Origin: Xanthocytophaga agilis
GTDB lineage: Bacteria; Bacteroidota; Bacteroidia; Cytophagales; 172606-1
Assembly (NCBI RefSeq): GCF_030068605.1
Contig: NZ_JASJOU010000011.1
Location: 1 to 64,000, forward strand
Length of the DNA: 64,000 nt
Direction: 5' to 3'
Shown here: positions 36,711 through 44,489 of the stretch, piece by piece
Numbering within the stretch: position 1 is the stretch's first letter
Layout of the letters: each line of letters opens with the position of its first letter
Position numbers and translations under genes: made by a program
The notes under the pieces: model-generated
The model's input: the letters and a program-made list of their open reading frames with translations, nothing else
Told to the model about the DNA's origin: nothing
The model's database searches: none

Positions 36711-38117
36711 TTATTTCAATGTGGACGGACACACGTACTCTGTTTTAGGTATGTTGGTTTGTGCAATGGCCTTAAACCCACCAGCCACATCAATGATATT
36801 TTCATATCCTCTAGCTTTGAGAATCGAAGCGGCAATCATAGACCGATATCCTCCTGCACAATGAATATAAACGGGCTCTGCTTTGGAAAACTCAGCCATA
36901 TGTTCACTCAGATAGGCTAACGGTACATTCTCTGCTGCTTCCACATGCTCTGCTTCATACTCACTTTGTTTCCGTACATCTTTTACCTGTAAGTTACCGT
37001 TCTGAAGGCGGGAAGCAAATTCATCTGCAGAGATCGATTCAATCTGATCGATTTCTTTTCCAGCATCTTTCCATGCTTGTATACCTCCCTGCAAATATCC
37101 CAGTGTATGATCATACCCTACTCTGGACAAACGAGTAACCACTTCTTCTTCTCTGCCTGCTTCCACTACCAGCACAATGGGTTGATTGATATCAGTGATC
37201 AATGTGCCTACCCAGGGCGCAAAATCGCCATCAATGCCAATGTTGATCGAATTAGGAATGAAACCGTCTTTGAATACCTGAGGCTTTCGTGTATCGAGAA
37301 TCAAGGCATGTTGTTCATTGACTACCTGTTCGAATGTATCTGCATTCAGAGGAGTCAATCCTCGCGATACAACCTTTTCTACACTTTCATACCCTTCTTT
37401 ATTAAGCTGCACATTCTGTGGGAAATAGTAAGGAGGAGGCAATAATCCATCGGTTACTTCTTTGATAAACTGCTCCTTGTTAGTAGCTTTCAGAGCATAG
37501 TTGGTTTGTTTCTGATGGCCCAGCGTATCGGAAGTTTCCTTACTCATATTCTTACCACAGGCACTGCCTGCTCCATGGGCTGGATAGACAATCACGTCAT
37601 CAGGTAAGGGCATCAGTTTAGTGTGTAATGAATCATATAGATACCCAGCCAGATCTTCCATGGTCAGAGTCGATTTTTGAGCCAGATCCGGGCGTCCTAC
37701 ATCCCCAATAAAAAGGGTATCTCCGGTAAAGACTGCCTGATAGTTGCCTTGAGCATCAATCAACAGAAAACAGCTCGATTCTAGGGTATGTCCAGGAGTG
37801 TGAAGGACACGAATGGTCAGTTCTCCGAGTTGAAACTGCTGATTATCTTTAGCAATGACGGCTTCAAAAGCAGGATTGGCATTAGGTCCATAGATGATAG
37901 AAGCTCCGGTTTGTTTGGCCAGATCCAGGTGACCGGAAACAAAGTCTGCATGAAAGTGAGTTTCAAAGATGTATTTGATGGTAGATCCATTCCGTTTGGC
38001 TCGTTGCAGATAGGGTTGCACCTCCCGCAAGGGATCGATTACAGCCGCTTCTCCCTTGCTTTCGATGTAGTAAGCTCCCTGGGCTAAACATCCTGTATAT
38101 ATTTGTTCTATTAGCAT
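36711..38117 (-). CDS. MBL-fold persulfide dioxygenase fused to two rhodanese domains
   Basis: A 468-residue fusion of the CstB/Blh type. The N-terminal beta-lactamase fold (1-240) has THFHADFVSGH, HTPGHT and FTGDTLFIGDVGRPDL, the metal site of ETHE1-like persulfide dioxygenases. Two rhodanese domains follow (about 260-355 and 365-460). The first has no active-site Cys (VVEAGREEEV), while the second has it in IHCAGGYRSM. The reaction is oxidation of glutathione or other low-molecular-weight persulfide to sulfite, with rhodanese transfer to make thiosulfate. It is preceded by an activator-type promoter (38153-38196) and probably heads the downstream genes. Confidence 0.93.
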   Translation of the reverse strand: MLIEQIYTGCLAQGAYYIESKGEAAVIDPLREVQPYLQRAKRNGSTIKYIFETHFHADFVSGHLDLAKQTGASIIYGPNANPAFEAVIAKDNQQFQLGELTIRVLHTPGHTLESSCFLLIDAQGNYQAVFTGDTLFIGDVGRPDLAQKSTLTMEDLAGYLYDSLHTKLMPLPDDVIVYPAHGAGSACGKNMSKETSDTLGHQKQTNYALKATNKEQFIKEVTDGLLPPPYYFPQNVQLNKEGYESVEKVVSRGLTPLNADTFEQVVNEQHALILDTRKPQVFKDGFIPNSINIGIDGDFAPWVGTLITDINQPIVLVVEAGREEEVVTRLSRVGYDHTLGYLQGGIQAWKDAGKEIDQIESISADEFASRLQNGNLQVKDVRKQSEYEAEHVEAAENVPLAYLSEHMAEFSKAEPVYIHCAGGYRSMIAASILKARGYENIIDVAGGFKAIAQTNIPKTEYVCPSTLK

Positions 38118-38152
38118 ATTTTAAAGTTTTATAAGATTCGTGATACCTGATA

Positions 38153-38196
38153 TAAAATTAGAATTTACTATATACTCTATCAGTGATAAATGTTAC
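38153..38196 (-). promoter_or_regulatory. Activator-type promoter of the persulfide dioxygenase operon
   Basis: On the minus strand the near-palindrome GTAACATTTATCAC (38183-38196) is followed by exactly 22 nt and then TAATTTTA (38153-38160), one mismatch from the -7 box TAnnTTTG. I find no TTG at the -33 position. The operator centre lies about 41-42 bp upstream of the expected transcription start, as for class II Crp/Fnr activation. The same arrangement occurs before the TauE gene. Confidence 0.65.
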
Positions 38197-38217
38197 ATAA
38201 AAGCATTATTTATAAAG

Positions 38218-39021
38218 TTATCTAAAAATCAGCTCTTTGGAAAGAATGTAAAATCCCATTACAAGGATAAACCATCCAAAAGTTCTTTTTAATTTTTCCC
38301 CGGCAATGAATCTGGACATATAGGACCCTACAAAGATACCCAGCACCGAAAGAGCAGTAAATTCGAAAAGAAAGGACCAGTTAATAGAGATAGATGCTAC
38401 GCTACTGGTAAATCCAATCAAAGAGTTGGCCGCAATAATGAGTAATGAAGTTCCTACTGCCATTTTCATGGGAAGATGAGCAAACAAAACCAGAGCTGGA
38501 ATAATCAAAAATCCACCTCCAGCTCCTACTATTCCAGTGAGTACACCAATGACAACACCAGATAACCCAATCAATGGATAATTAAAGGACAACGTTATAG
38601 GTTCAGTCGCCATCGTTTTACGCCCTTTGATCATGGATACAGATGCCAGCAACATAACTAAAGCAAACAACATCATAATAGTCAGATTTTTGGATACACT
38701 AAATCCTGAGATTTCAAACAATATATCCGGGATCAGAGACATCAGATAGTGACGGGTAAGCCAGACAGTTAGAAATGAAGGAATAGCAAAAATCACAGCA
38801 GCTCTGTAATCGACCAGAGAACGTCGCATGTAATTTAACGACCCTACCAATGAAGTGATGCCAACAACAAAGAGAGTATAGGAAGTAGAAAGGACAGGAT
38901 TGATATGCAGTAGGTATACCAACACAGGAAGTGTAAGGATACTGCCGCCTCCTCCAATCAATCCAAGACTAATACCTATCAATATAGAAGATAAGAAACC
39001 GAAAAGATCTGTGATTTGCAT
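38218..39021 (-). CDS. TauE/SafE family sulfite or sulfur-anion exporter
   Basis: A 267-residue membrane protein with two repeats of about four helices each. The family signatures are GLIGGGGSILTLPVLVYL near the N-terminus and GIVGAGGGFLIIPALVLF in the second half. TauE/SafE proteins export sulfite, sulfoacetate or related organosulfonates. Beside a persulfide dioxygenase, sulfite export is the natural role. It has its own activator-type promoter (39050-39093) and lies 86 bp after the Crp/Fnr gene. Confidence 0.9.
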   Translation of the reverse strand: MQITDLFGFLSSILIGISLGLIGGGGSILTLPVLVYLLHINPVLSTSYTLFVVGITSLVGSLNYMRRSLVDYRAAVIFAIPSFLTVWLTRHYLMSLIPDILFEISGFSVSKNLTIMMLFALVMLLASVSMIKGRKTMATEPITLSFNYPLIGLSGVVIGVLTGIVGAGGGFLIIPALVLFAHLPMKMAVGTSLLIIAANSLIGFTSSVASISINWSFLFEFTALSVLGIFVGSYMSRFIAGEKLKRTFGWFILVMGFYILSKELIFR

Positions 39022-39049
39022 ACTCTTGTGCAGAAGAAAATTGATAGCA

Positions 39050-39093
39050 CAAAAGTAGACAGGCTCAGATTCCGATTCAGTGATATATGTTAC
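39050..39093 (-). promoter_or_regulatory. Activator-type promoter of the tauE-like gene
   Basis: On the minus strand GTAACATATATCAC (39080-39093) is followed by exactly 22 nt and then TACTTTTG (39050-39057), a perfect -7 box. No -33 TTG is seen. Counting the flanks, TGTAACATwTATCACTGA is shared with the promoter at 38153-38196. The operator is an imperfect inverted repeat (GTRAY-ATAT-RTYAC). Confidence 0.7.
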
Positions 39094-39107
39094 AAAGGCC
39101 CTTTTTA

Positions 39108-39752
39108 TTACAGAAGTTCTATTCGGTTGCGTGCCAGCTTTACCTTACCTAATTTTTCCAGTTGTTTAAGTAATCGGGAAATTACTTCACGAGAAGTAGC
39201 GAGTTCATTTCCAAGCTCTTCGTGTGTTACATTAAATACATTGCAGTTATATTGTTCTGACTTTCTTTTTAGAAGTAGCAATAATCGTTCATCCAATTTA
39301 TGAAAAGCAATCTGATCAATGGCGACCAACAAATCATCAAAACGCTGTTGATAAGTACTAAAAACAAATTGTTTCCAGGATCTGTATTTCCCCATCCATT
39401 CTTCTATTTTGTCAATAGGAACCAATATTAGACTGGATTTTTCGTCAACGATAGCAGTAATTTCACTCTGTTTATGATTCAGACAACATGTTAATGACAT
39501 AGCACAAGAATCTTTTGCCCCCAAATAATATAACAAGGCTTCTCGTCCATCAGCATCTGACCGAAGAATCTTAATTGAACCACTAAGTAAAATAGGAACG
39601 AAACGGATATAGCCTCCTGCATGCATCAATACTGTACCGGCTTCTGCTTCCATAAACTTTCCTACCTGTGATAATTCCTGTAGAAGTTGCGCTTCAAATA
39701 CACCTGTAAACTGTTGTTGCATTAACTGTGTTTCTGTAGAGGATAAGGACAT
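39108..39752 (-). CDS. Crp/Fnr family regulator of the sulfur cluster
   Basis: A 214-residue protein. The sensor domain (about 15-130) includes FMEAEAGTVLMHAGGY and an unusual CAMSLTCCLNHKQSEI block with three Cys. The C-terminal winged helix is clear (THEELGNELATSREVISRLLKQLE), including the E-x-x-S-R recognition helix of the Fnr class. It lies directly upstream of the sulfur genes and is the best candidate to bind the GTGATAwATGTTAC sites. The Cys cluster could sense persulfide, sulfide or oxidants. The gene's own upstream region carries the phased palindromes at 39882-40105. Confidence 0.88.
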   Translation of the reverse strand: MSLSSTETQLMQQQFTGVFEAQLLQELSQVGKFMEAEAGTVLMHAGGYIRFVPILLSGSIKILRSDADGREALLYYLGAKDSCAMSLTCCLNHKQSEITAIVDEKSSLILVPIDKIEEWMGKYRSWKQFVFSTYQQRFDDLLVAIDQIAFHKLDERLLLLLKRKSEQYNCNVFNVTHEELGNELATSREVISRLLKQLEKLGKVKLARNRIELL

Positions 39753-40126
39753 TTATCTATAAGTAGTAGAATGAAATAATGATTATTATTACTTAAAATC
39801 TTTTACAAATTTGATAGTACAGAATAGAGATACACAGTATAACAATACTATCACAATAAATAATTCAAGATGTAACAACAAATCAGAAATCTGATAGCTC
39901 TTTTACTTTTATCAGAAGTCTGATAAAAGCAAGGAAAGCATTGATGTTGAATAAACATTTATCTGCTTACACTGGTAATCAGGAATTCAACCATTTTTAG
40001 TCATTATCAGAAAACTGATACTACTGTGATATTATTAATGTTCTGATAGGTGCAGCAAATTATCAGAGTTCTGATAAACACTCGTTGTTATCAATTTTCC
40101 GATAATCTGGTATTAGAAATCAAGTC
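39753..40126. other. Non-coding region holding a palindrome array
   Basis: About 370 bp between the start of the Crp/Fnr gene and the stop of the HxlR gene, both on the minus strand. No credible coding frame. The notable content is the set of TTATCAGA/TCTGATAA palindromes at 39882-40105. A TGTAACA half-site resembling the sulfur operators lies at 39871-39877. Confidence 0.8.
39882..40105. promoter_or_regulatory. Array of phased operator-like palindromes
   Basis: The consensus is TTATCAGAnnTCTGATAA. Clear palindromes are centred at 39888.5 (ATCAGAAATCTGAT), 39917.5 (11-bp perfect arms, 39906-39929), 40012.5 (TATCAGAAAACTGATA) and 40068.5 (8-bp perfect arms, 40060-40077). A looser full site is at 40096.5 (40088-40105), and half-sites at 40040.5 (TTCTGATA) and 39984.5 (ATCAG). 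The last five centres, 39984.5 to 40096.5, are exactly 28 bp apart; the first two are 29 bp apart. The bases between sites are unrelated, so this is not a copied tandem repeat. Confidence 0.8.
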
Positions 40127-40516
40127 CTAGTCGTTTATAATCTCCATCTGCAAAGGACATTTAGGTTTAGGAGAAGTATAGATCTTTCCCCATTGACAGA
40201 GACTTTCCAGTACAGGATATAGCAATATTCCCTGTTCTGTAAGAGAATAAACTATCCCAACAGGTATCAAATGCTCCAGCTTTTCCTTTACGATAATTTC
40301 CTGCTCTTCTAACTCCCGCAATTGTCGCCCCAATACCTGATCAGAAATATTGGATAGCTGCTCCTTTAGTAAGCTGAACCGATTCACACCTCTTCCAATC
40401 TCATAAATCAGTTGTGCTTTCCATCGCCCACCAATGATGTTCAAAGCAGTGTTTAACTCACAGGTTTGTGCCAGAAAGCGTTCATTCAGGCTGTTTGTAG
40501 AAGATTGTTTTCTCAT
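40127..40516 (-). CDS. HxlR family transcriptional regulator
   Basis: A 129-residue winged-helix protein. The signature is CELNTALNIIGGRWKAQLIY, with the conserved Cys of the family's redox or electrophile sensors, followed by RFSLLKEQLSNISDQVLGRQ (recognition helix region) and the wing LIPVGIVYSLTEQG. It is divergent from a secreted esterase gene and lies directly beside the palindrome array, so it is one candidate for the protein binding there. Its effector is unknown. Confidence 0.9.
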   Translation of the reverse strand: MRKQSSTNSLNERFLAQTCELNTALNIIGGRWKAQLIYEIGRGVNRFSLLKEQLSNISDQVLGRQLRELEEQEIIVKEKLEHLIPVGIVYSLTEQGILLYPVLESLCQWGKIYTSPKPKCPLQMEIIND

Positions 40517-40613
40517 TTCCAGGATAGTAAAAGGTTAGAACACTACTCACAATTTTGCGGGTTATTGCTAATCAAACAAGCATGTAGAATTTTTGTTCCC
40601 AAAAACAAATCAT

Positions 40614-41441
40614 ATGAAAATATCTTATTTATGGCTTACGGTCATTGCATATATGACCTTTATTCATTTAGTGACAGCACAGGAGCAATGGATTTTTAAA
40701 TCACCTTACCTGTCTAAACCTGATACAGTACTGGTTTTCAAACCTGCTTCTTATCAGGCTACTAACAAATACCCATTGACGTATTTATTACATGGGTATA
40801 GTGCTAATTATAAACAATGGTCCCTAACCACCGATTGTCAGCAACTGGCCAACCAATATCAAATGATTATTGTCTGTCCGGATGGTTTTGTGTCCTGGTA
40901 TGTCAACAGTCCTTTTGACAAAGGCTCCCGTATGGAAGACTTCTTCTTCAAAGAACTTGTTCCCTATGTACATCAACACTTACAAATAGACTCCAATAAT
41001 GTCTTTATCAGCGGATTAAGTATGGGCGGATATGGTGCACTACGTTATTTCCTACTTCATCCGGATTATTTTAATACAGCAGGAAGTACCAGTGGTGGGT
41101 TGGAAGTAGATTATCCCCTATTAAAAAGTGCCAGTATGCTCTTTTTCAAGAATCCCCGTGTAACGGATGATTTGACTAAACTTCTGGGCAAACCTGGTAA
41201 TACATGGCATATATACAATATTATATCATTATTGAAAGAGGCTAAAACGAAACCAAAATCTTTTCTGGTGGATTGTGGCACAGAAGATATTCTCTTTCCC
41301 GTACATCAGCGACTCAAAACTACTTGCGATCAGTTGAATATTCCTGTTACCTATATATCTCAACCCGGAAATCATAATACAGAATACTGGCATAACGCGA
41401 TTCAACATCATTTTATTTATTTCAGTCAGCACATCCGATAA
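40614..41441 (+). CDS. Secreted alpha/beta-hydrolase esterase (esterase D / FrmB-like)
   Basis: About 275 residues from the ATG at 40614, which starts a signal peptide (MKISYLWLTVIAYMTFIHLV). The esterase D-type fold shows PLTYLLHGYSANYKQW, the nucleophile elbow GLSMGGYGALRY, and likely catalytic Asp and His in DCGTEDILFP and QPGNHNTEYW. Relatives include S-formylglutathione hydrolases and CE1 feruloyl or acetyl esterases. Export suggests a polysaccharide or extracellular ester substrate. It is divergent from the HxlR regulator. Confidence 0.87.
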   Translation: MKISYLWLTVIAYMTFIHLVTAQEQWIFKSPYLSKPDTVLVFKPASYQATNKYPLTYLLHGYSANYKQWSLTTDCQQLANQYQMIIVCPDGFVSWYVNSPFDKGSRMEDFFFKELVPYVHQHLQIDSNNVFISGLSMGGYGALRYFLLHPDYFNTAGSTSGGLEVDYPLLKSASMLFFKNPRVTDDLTKLLGKPGNTWHIYNIISLLKEAKTKPKSFLVDCGTEDILFPVHQRLKTTCDQLNIPVTYISQPGNHNTEYWHNAIQHHFIYFSQHIR

Positions 41442-41817
41442 AGCATAGTAGTCTTTGCCACTGGAATATATTACTACAGTAGGCTGAACAGGCTTTACAA
41501 GTAGCCAAGGCGACTGCATCACGATATTATTTGACAAATCTCTCTTAATCTTAGTTGTTTGGGAAACAGAAAGAGAAGTGGTATAGTATGGTACCACTTC
41601 CTTTATTACAAGACTTTGATAAAGTAACAATCATATATTCTGAGATACAGTTAAGTACAAAAACATTCCCAATGAAAACCATACCTCTGTAATTTAGCCT
41701 TTCTCTTATCACAACATGAACTCTGTAGAATACTTATGTTTGTGTGGTTACTGTAGAGGTAGCCTATCTACCTTATCCTGTTTATAGGAATATTATTGTA
41801 TCAGATCAAAAAAGGCA
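41442..41817. other. Intergenic region with a hairpin
   Basis: About 375 bp. GAAGTGGTA (41575-41583) and TACCACTTC (41592-41600) form a 9-bp hairpin, which may end the esterase transcript although no strong T-tract follows. An antisense frame here shows no protein-like composition. Confidence 0.5.
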
Positions 41818-42879
41818 ATGAATACTATAGTTAGAATCCTTATTTTACTAGCATGTATCCCTGCATGGATGGCTTGCAGATCTACCAATGGACTAACCTT
41901 AAATGTAAATGAACCTGCGCCTATTTGGATGCCACCTCATTTGAAGAAAGTAGGTATCATTGGTCGTACTCAACCATCAGACCAAACCAGAGCTATTGAT
42001 AAGGTGGATCAGGTCTTGTCTATAGAAGGAACCAGACTAGATAAGGAGGGTGCGAGAGAAAGTATTCGTGGATTAGCAGCTGATCTGGAAAAAAATAATC
42101 GATTTCTTTCTGTGAAGCAATTGGATAAACCCGAACTCACAGGACCAGGCATGGATGTATTTCCCGCTCCTTTAGCATGGGAAACGGTTGCTCAAATATG
42201 CCAGGAAAATCAACTGGATGCACTGTTTGTACTGGAGTTTTTTGATACCAATTCCAAGATCAATTATTCTGCTATACCTATTACCATAAATGGCCCACTG
42301 GGAGTAAAAGTCCCTGCTGTTGAACATCAGGCTACTATGCTTACCTCCATAAAAACAGGCTGGCGCATCTATGATCCACAAAATAAAGTGATCATTGACC
42401 AGCATCCTATGTCACGGCAAATGACCAGTGTGGGCAAGGGCATTAATCCGGTAGCAGCTGCAACAGCACTGCTGGAGCGAAAAGAAGCTGTGAAACAAAC
42501 CAGTTACCAGATTGGTCAGGTATATGCCAGTAGTTTACTTCCTTACCAGATCCGGGTATGGCGCGAATATTATGTACGGGGTACTGACTCATTTAAAGTA
42601 GGCAAACGCAGAGCACAAACCGGGAACTGGGCAGGAGCAGCAGAACTGTGGGAAAGAGAAACTCAGCATCCCAAAAACAAAGTAGCAGGCAGAGCCTGTT
42701 ACAACATGGCAATCAGTAGTGAAATCAACGGCAATCTGGATCAGGCAATAGAATGGGCAGGGAGATCCTATACCGACTATAAAAACCGTTTAGCACTACG
42801 TTATCTGAATGTACTCAAACAAAGAAAAGCACATGTACAGGAAATAGAACGACGTCAGGCCGCTGATAGCCAGCAATAA
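41818..42879 (+). CDS. DUF6340-like lipoprotein with TPR-like C-terminus
   Basis: A 353-residue protein with a lipoprotein signal (ILLACIPAWMAC, lipobox Cys at residue 20). The body resembles the Bacteroidota DUF6340 family: LKKVGIIGRTQPSDQTR near the start, LDALFVLEFFDT, and a C-terminal part (GNWAGAAELWERETQ, ACYNMAISSEINGNLDQAIEWA) like two TPR helices pairs. Function unknown; probably anchored in the outer membrane facing the periplasm. It has its own terminator downstream. Confidence 0.8.
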   Translation: MNTIVRILILLACIPAWMACRSTNGLTLNVNEPAPIWMPPHLKKVGIIGRTQPSDQTRAIDKVDQVLSIEGTRLDKEGARESIRGLAADLEKNNRFLSVKQLDKPELTGPGMDVFPAPLAWETVAQICQENQLDALFVLEFFDTNSKINYSAIPITINGPLGVKVPAVEHQATMLTSIKTGWRIYDPQNKVIIDQHPMSRQMTSVGKGINPVAAATALLERKEAVKQTSYQIGQVYASSLLPYQIRVWREYYVRGTDSFKVGKRRAQTGNWAGAAELWERETQHPKNKVAGRACYNMAISSEINGNLDQAIEWAGRSYTDYKNRLALRYLNVLKQRKAHVQEIERRQAADSQQ

Positions 42880-42897
42880 GAAGATCTATATATACAG

Positions 42898-42930
42898 AAG
42901 CCACCTAAACTTACTAAAAGGTGGCTTTTG
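42898..42930 (+). terminator. Intrinsic terminator after the DUF6340-like gene
   Basis: AAGCCACCT (42898-42906) and AGGTGGCTT (42919-42927) form the stem, followed by a short T-run. It starts about 18 bp after the stop codon. Confidence 0.75.
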
Positions 42931-42952
42931 CACTTACAAGAGATATTACAAG

Positions 42953-43351
42953 TTAATGCCAGTCATATCCACAAAACCGACATTGTTGAGCCAAAGGAGT
43001 TCGTGTAAGTCTCCCACATCGAATACAACAGTTAAAATGAATTTTGTCCAACTCCTCGGTCACTATCCTCTTTATCCAGTTTTGAATGAAAGCATCATAG
43101 CCATCTTTCATTAATGCATTAACTTGTCGTATATTGATTGTTTCTCCATCAATTCTATACATATCAGGAAAAAAATATTTCTTAAATGGAAGAAACGACA
43201 GCCAGGGAGAATCTGTCGGCTGATAGGTCCTTCGTTTGCGATTCAGTGAAAAACTATCACTGGCTGCAGTTTCGCTCCGTGTCATCAGGTTGGTATAATT
43301 AGCTAACAGATAAGAAACAACTTCTTCTGTAGCCTCAAAGTTATCGTCCAT
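42953..43351 (-). CDS. Uncharacterised protein with C-terminal zinc ribbon
   Basis: A 132-residue protein that I do not recognise. The last 30 residues hold two CxxC pairs (CIRCGRLTRTP and CRFCGYDW), a zinc-ribbon pattern. The N-terminal part is acidic with a possible helix (VVSYLLANYTNLMTRSE). It lies 14 bp after a membrane protein gene on the same strand, so the two are probably co-transcribed. Confidence 0.65.
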   Translation of the reverse strand: MDDNFEATEEVVSYLLANYTNLMTRSETAASDSFSLNRKRRTYQPTDSPWLSFLPFKKYFFPDMYRIDGETINIRQVNALMKDGYDAFIQNWIKRIVTEELDKIHFNCCIRCGRLTRTPLAQQCRFCGYDWH

Positions 43352-43365
43352 GTTGTTATGTATAC

Positions 43366-43923
43366 TTATAATCTAAATTGGGCAGGGATCTTTCGTTCTT
43401 TTAAAGCATAATGAAAATCATCCATTGTCTTTTCGGTTATGTCTTCATCAAACGTATCTACACATAAAGACCCACAGTAATATCGGAATCTATCTCCACC
43501 AATAGTTATTGTTACATAATTGCCAGACTGAAAGAATATCCAGCCAATTCCCTGTATACATAATGATCGATATATCTCTATATTCTCAATCTGATTCAGC
43601 TTATAGGTCACAACTTTGGTGAAAGGAAAGTTAGGATTGATAACCAAAAGTTTGTCAGTAGTAAATACAAATGTATTGTTTAGATATCCGCATACTACAT
43701 ACCCTAGTAAGAAATACATACAGAGATAGTGCCAGTACATGTCTATTCTTATTAACAAGAATATCGATAAAGGTAATAGCATAAGAAAGCCTAAAGCCAG
43801 ATAATTTAAAGTTGATTGAATAGGGCTATAGAATATCTCACATTCTGCAAGTTGATACCCTTCTTTCTGAAGGATCTTATTAACTCTACGATCTTTTAAT
43901 CTAAAAGAAATGCCGTTTAACAT
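43366..43923 (-). CDS. Uncharacterised membrane protein with PH-like cytoplasmic part
   Basis: About 185 residues from the ATG at 43923. The frame could extend to 44055 but that would overlap the divergent gene at 43992. It has two adjacent membrane helices (LNYLALGFLMLLPLSIFLLI and WHYLCMYFLLGYVVCGYL), then a beta-rich tail (FVFTTDKLLVINPNFPFTK, YVTITIGGDRFRYYC) reminiscent of bacterial PH-like (YdbS/YvbH-type) domains. Function unknown. It is probably first of a two-gene unit with the zinc-ribbon protein. Confidence 0.6.
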   Translation of the reverse strand: MLNGISFRLKDRRVNKILQKEGYQLAECEIFYSPIQSTLNYLALGFLMLLPLSIFLLIRIDMYWHYLCMYFLLGYVVCGYLNNTFVFTTDKLLVINPNFPFTKVVTYKLNQIENIEIYRSLCIQGIGWIFFQSGNYVTITIGGDRFRYYCGSLCVDTFDEDITEKTMDDFHYALKERKIPAQFRL

Positions 43924-43991
43924 GTATGAACCTTTTGCAAATAGAAAATACAGTAAATTTACTGTTTTGCCAATCACTTCTATTTTAATCA

Positions 43992-44408
43992 ATGAAATTT
44001 CCGCAAACACCAGAAGAGGTAGAAAATGAAATCCTGATTTCATCAGAGAAGGCAAAAGATTCTGGAGATCTTAGAATAAGACAATTAATTAAAATCTTAC
44101 TTCTGGTAAAAGACCAGGAAATTATTGTAGAAGGAGTAATAAGGATCTTTGAAAATACGGATAACTTCCTAGCCCAGGAGTTTGCAGGAAAAGTTTTAGA
44201 AGAAATCAATCCTCAAACTCATAAAGACCTCAAAGAAGTATTAACACGTACAGTAAAAAAATGGAATGTAAGCGTTGAACAGCTACCTATCTGGTTACAA
44301 ATCAATTATGGCTTACCTGAAGTACAAAGGGTACTTGAAGAGCCTGACACACTAAAACTTGACCCAAACAAGATTAGGACTATACGATACTGGTTAAATC
44401 TAAGATAG
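43992..44408 (+). CDS. Uncharacterised helical protein
   Basis: A 138-residue soluble, mainly helical protein of unknown family (MKFPQTPEEVENEILISSEK...). The composition, an ATG start and the 68-bp spacing from a divergent gene support it as real. The regular helices around VEGVIRIFENTDNFLAQEFA look HEAT-like, but this is weak. Confidence 0.6.
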   Translation: MKFPQTPEEVENEILISSEKAKDSGDLRIRQLIKILLLVKDQEIIVEGVIRIFENTDNFLAQEFAGKVLEEINPQTHKDLKEVLTRTVKKWNVSVEQLPIWLQINYGLPEVQRVLEEPDTLKLDPNKIRTIRYWLNLR

Positions 44409-44489
44409 ACCATTGTTTGAGGCCTGTAAAATAGATGAATATTTCTGACACCTCCAGTATTTGCATAACAAAATACTACTTAGTGACTT

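Noticed and set aside
39882-40105. Palindrome array as a CRISPR or tandem repeat
   Set aside because: Units are short palindromes with 28-bp phasing, the intervening bases are unlike spacers of uniform length between identical repeats, and no cas gene is present.
41229-41630. A 133-residue minus-strand frame over the esterase 3' end
   Set aside because: It is antisense to the esterase coding end, with no family resemblance or start signals.
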